A DNA stretch of 64,000 nt from Panopea generosa. Its lineage: Eukaryota > Mollusca > Bivalvia > Adapedonta > Hiatellidae. The notes below the pieces were generated by a model. That model was given only the letters and a program-made list of their open reading frames with translations, made no database searches and was not told where the DNA came from. The stretch is taken from positions 20,308,798 through 20,372,797 of the forward strand of contig CM055909.1 of assembly GCA_029582155.1 (NCBI GenBank). Direction: 5' to 3'. A program made the position numbers and the translations under genes. Shown here piece by piece: positions 60,711-64,000 of this stretch; positions within the stretch are counted from its first letter, which is position 1, and the number at the start of each line of letters is the position of its first letter.

Positions 60711-61380
60711 GAAATGGACGCAAATTATAACCGTTTCGACTGCTGAATGTGAACACTTTCTATATCTTTAGATAAAGCCAGACAACCGTAAATCTAACTA
60801 ACGCTATTTTAAACCTTATTTTTTTTCTACAAGAACATAGCCACGTGACTGCTGTGAACAGTCGACAGCATACTAAAGATAAAACGTTGGAGGTTTGCAT
60901 TTTATTATCAGCGTTGACCAATTTTTATAATTTTTTTTGTTACATATATCTTCTTTAAAACACACCGTTTTGTTGCAGTGTATAAAACATCGGACATGCC
61001 CACCAATTCAAACTGAGTTTGGTGTTTGTGACATAAAGGGTTATCTGTCTTGTATGTGGTCAGTTCCCCACGTAACACGTATGTACAGACTGGATGCTGC
61101 CTCTCTAGGGTCTCACACACGTACTTCAAACTTGATGTAGCGTTCATTGACAATTGTCTAAAGTCACCATGTTGCCATCACGTTGTATACAGATCGGTCC
61201 GTTTTAAGTAGCCCTCTAGTTTTGTTTATGTTTTCTCAGTATTCGCTGCTGAAACATCGAGACTGCATGTATATGTTACAGTGAAGACAATAAGCTACTC
61301 TCTAAAATACCGGTCCCCGCACAACAAAACAAACAAACACAAGTCAAAAATGCTAAATTTGATTTGACGGAGGTCTACTA
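60711..61380. other. No recognisable gene
   Basis: Unique-looking sequence between two arrays. Short overlapping frames at about 60908-61153 on both strands show no known motif. Confidence 0.5.
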
Positions 61381-62535
61381 TTCAAAATATACTTTAAAAG
61401 ATGGACAAATCTTGAATACAGACCCAGGTCTGCAATCGTAGATCGACATTCAAAATAAAAGAGAAAAGACGGAGTTAACTTGAAAGCAGATCCAGGTCTG
61501 ACATCGTAGATCAACATTCAAAAATAAAGTCGAAATTTGAATAACGACCTAGGTCGGCAATCGTAGATCAACATTCCAAATACAAGTTAAAAGACGGACA
61601 GAACTTGAATACCGACCCAGGTCTGAGATCGTAGATCAACATTCAAAATAAAAGTCGGAATTTGAATAACGACCCAGGTCTGCAATCGTAGATCGACATT
61701 CAATATAAAATTAAAAATACGGACAAAACATGAATACAGACCCAGGTCTGAGATCGTAGATCGACATTCAAAATAAAATCTAAAATACGGACAAAACTTG
61801 AATACAGACCCAGGTCTGAGATCGAAGATCAACATTCAAAATAAAAGTTAAAAGACGGACACAAATTGAATACAGACCCAGGTCTAAGATCATAGATCAA
61901 CATTCAAAATAAAAGTCGGAATTTGAATAACGACCCAGGTCTGCAATCGTAGATCGACATACAAAATAAAATTAAAAATACGGACAAAATTTGAATGCAG
62001 ATCCAGGTCTGACATCGTAGATCAACATTCAAAATAAAAGTTAAAAGACGGACAAAACTTGAATACAGACCCAGGTCTGAGATCGTAGATCAACATTCAA
62101 AATAAAAGTTAAAAGACAGACAGAACTTGAATACAGATCCAGGTCTGAAATTGTAGATCAACATTCAAAATAATAGTCGGAATTTGAATAACGACCCAGG
62201 TGTGCAATCGTAGATCGACATTCAAAATACAATTTAAAATACGGACAAAATTTGAATGCAGATCCAGGTCTGATATCGTAAATCAACATTCAAAATAAAA
62301 GTTAAAAGACGGACAGAACTTGAATACAGACCCAGGTCTGAGATCGTAGATCAACATTCAAAATAAAAGTCGGAATTTGAATACCGACCCAGGTCTGCAA
62401 TCGTAAACCGACATTCAAAATAAAATTAAGAATACGGACAAAATTTGAATGCAGACCCAGGTCTGAGATCGTAGATCAACATTCAAAATAAAAGTCGTAA
62501 TTTGAATAACGACCCAGGTCTGAGATCGTAGATGA
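61381..62535 (-). repeat. Second array of the main satellite, minus orientation
   Basis: About 18 units with GATCGTAGATCAACATTCAA and CAGACCCAGGTCTGAGATCG, the family of 27057-36441, all in minus orientation. No junction motif ends it: the left side fades into TTCAAAATATACTTTAAAAG and the right side runs into a C-run. Confidence 0.92.
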
Positions 62536-62612
62536 CATTAACCCCCCCCCCCCCCCCCCCCACGCACACACCCCATCACCCCCCCCCCCCCCCCCCACAC
62601 ACACACACAAGT
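62536..62612 (+). repeat. C-runs with CA microsatellite
   Basis: Two runs of about 18-20 C are separated by a short CA-rich stretch and followed by (CA)n. They directly abut the satellite array. Such homopolymers are error-prone in sequencing and could mark an assembly junction. Confidence 0.9.
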
Positions 62613-64000
62613 TGTAATTAGAAAAACAAGCCAGTTCTGAGATCGTAAATCAACATTTACATTTAATCAATATTAAAATGTTAATGTAGTAGTTCGACAT
62701 GTGATATTGTATACATAGTTCTACAATAGTACATCAGCATTCACAGTAATTGTTAGAAGTTGGATTTGAATACAGTTCCCAGTCTGCGATTCGTAAAAAC
62801 GTCATTTATAATGGTCAGAACGGAGAACAAATTTAAAATGTCATGGTCGGAGCTGAATTTTCAACGATCATTTCGAATATTGACTTTCAGATATAGAAGT
62901 TTCGATCGAAGATCCATATTTAAAAAAATTTCAGATCGAATAATAACATCAAAAAATAAGTTCAAATCTGACATCAACGTCGCAAAACGTTCATATCGAT
63001 ATGAAACAATTGGAGATCAACATTCGAGAAAAATCTCAGATTTGAGATTATCGTTTGAAGATTTTGGAATTACAACTATAACAGAAAACAGTGTATTTTC
63101 GTGTTTCTTTATTTTTTTGCTACCTTACTCCTCCCCTAAGAACTTTAAATTGATGATTTAAAGATTATACTTGTATATCATGAACAAAATATCTATAGAA
63201 GAACGTTGTTTAACGTTATAAAAAAATGAAAACCGCGTAATAATAGAATAAAGTAAAATGGCAGACTCAAGTTAGTTAAGATATTCTTCTTTCGGTAACT
63301 GAGCATAATCCTAATCTTGATTACCCTCAGTGTTGAAGAGTTATTTTACTTGAATACTAGAAGACAGAACGCGAGTAACAAACTGCTCAAATAGATATAA
63401 GTGGTACATTTCAAACAAATAGAAAAATCTCTACATAACTATAAGACTTTATGCACGTTCAATATTCATTCTACGAATGTTTCGTTGTTACATAAGATAT
63501 AAGACCTGTGCAAGCATGACTACATATTTTCAAGCAACGTTAATTAAAATTATTGAAAGGAAAGAATTTCTGCTGATTTAATAGCTAGTAAAATTCGATA
63601 AATATGTTTAAATCACGGTGAATGGCCGGCAAATAATTCCTCTACTTTTTCAGAACATTTGACGCCAATACGACACATGCCCCGAAAACATTCACTTACA
63701 CTCAATCGCCGTTGTGATCTCTCTGTCAACTACACCGTACAAAATAAAAGGGACATTTTTGCTAACAAATTTTAAATTATATTATTATAGTTCTCTTTAA
63801 ACGATAGTACTGTTATGGCAACCCACAAGTATTAAGATATTACGAAAGTATATCAGTATTTAAAGTTGAATAAAGTTCAAAAAGGAAGTTATAACCTCAA
63901 ATACAATAATCAAAGTTATTTTTTTAATAAAATAAATTAGCCCGTAGACTGTGATCGTGTGCCAATATTATACTCATTTGTTGAATAACTTGAATAATAT
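62613..64000. other. Eroded satellite edge, then sequence without a recognisable gene
   Basis: Up to about 63060 scattered matches to the satellite persist (TTCTGAGATCGTAAATCAAC near 62634, GGATTTGAATACAGTTCCCA near 62762, GGAGATCAACATTCGAG near 63010). The 133-codon frame at 62760-63161 overlaps this eroded material and has no recognisable domain, so I do not call it a gene. The remainder is unique AT-rich DNA. Confidence 0.5.

Noticed and set aside
59527..60771. Cys- and Leu-rich frames up to 104 codons
   Set aside because: They lie inside the 58-bp minisatellite and repeat with its higher-order period.
62760..63161. 133-codon plus-strand frame
   Set aside because: It begins in eroded satellite, has no recognisable domain, and its composition matches its surroundings.

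Overview
This is AT-rich, repeat-dominated nuclear DNA from an animal. The tRNA-derived SINE families and dispersed mobile-element ends look like those I know from molluscs, so I read it as a mollusc and most likely a bivalve; that assignment is inference. No bacterial gene organisation is present and no long intact protein-coding gene is visible. Most open frames lie in tandem repeats or microsatellites.

Layout. 1-2072: a 190-bp repeat pair, a short relict of the window's main satellite, a 22-bp minisatellite and two SINE pieces. 3305-7261: a DNA transposon with perfect 27-bp terminal inverted repeats, inserted into the tail of a SINE with an apparent TTAA target duplication. It holds a decayed transposase-like gene on the minus strand and a cluster of a 14-bp motif upstream of it. 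8400-13915: four minisatellite arrays (66, 62, 67 and 33 bp units). 14319-14838: a 520-bp MITE, also flanked by TTAA. 15693-18745: CA, GT, GAGT and AAT microsatellites. 19608-25445: an array of paired 40-bp monomers, then a 36-bp AT-rich array that repeatedly switches orientation. 27057-36441: a satellite array built as one large inverted repeat, with matching outer ends and an internal 1,910-bp duplication. 37476-38600: a 38-bp array. 39355-43280: compound microsatellite, SINEs and a broken hAT-type transposase gene. 43430-49035: a second copy of the AT-rich array and a 173-bp satellite. 49036-58741: the least repetitive part, with candidate exons of an unrecognised minus-strand gene (promoter near 57.2 kb, terminal exon and poly(A) signal near 54.9 kb) among SINEs and MITEs. 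58795-62535: a 58-bp array with 385-bp higher-order units, then another piece of the main satellite.

The genes do not form a pathway. The biology of the window is that of mobile elements and satellites: nested insertions whose order can be read, two TTAA-flanked elements, and arrays that appear to have amplified recently.
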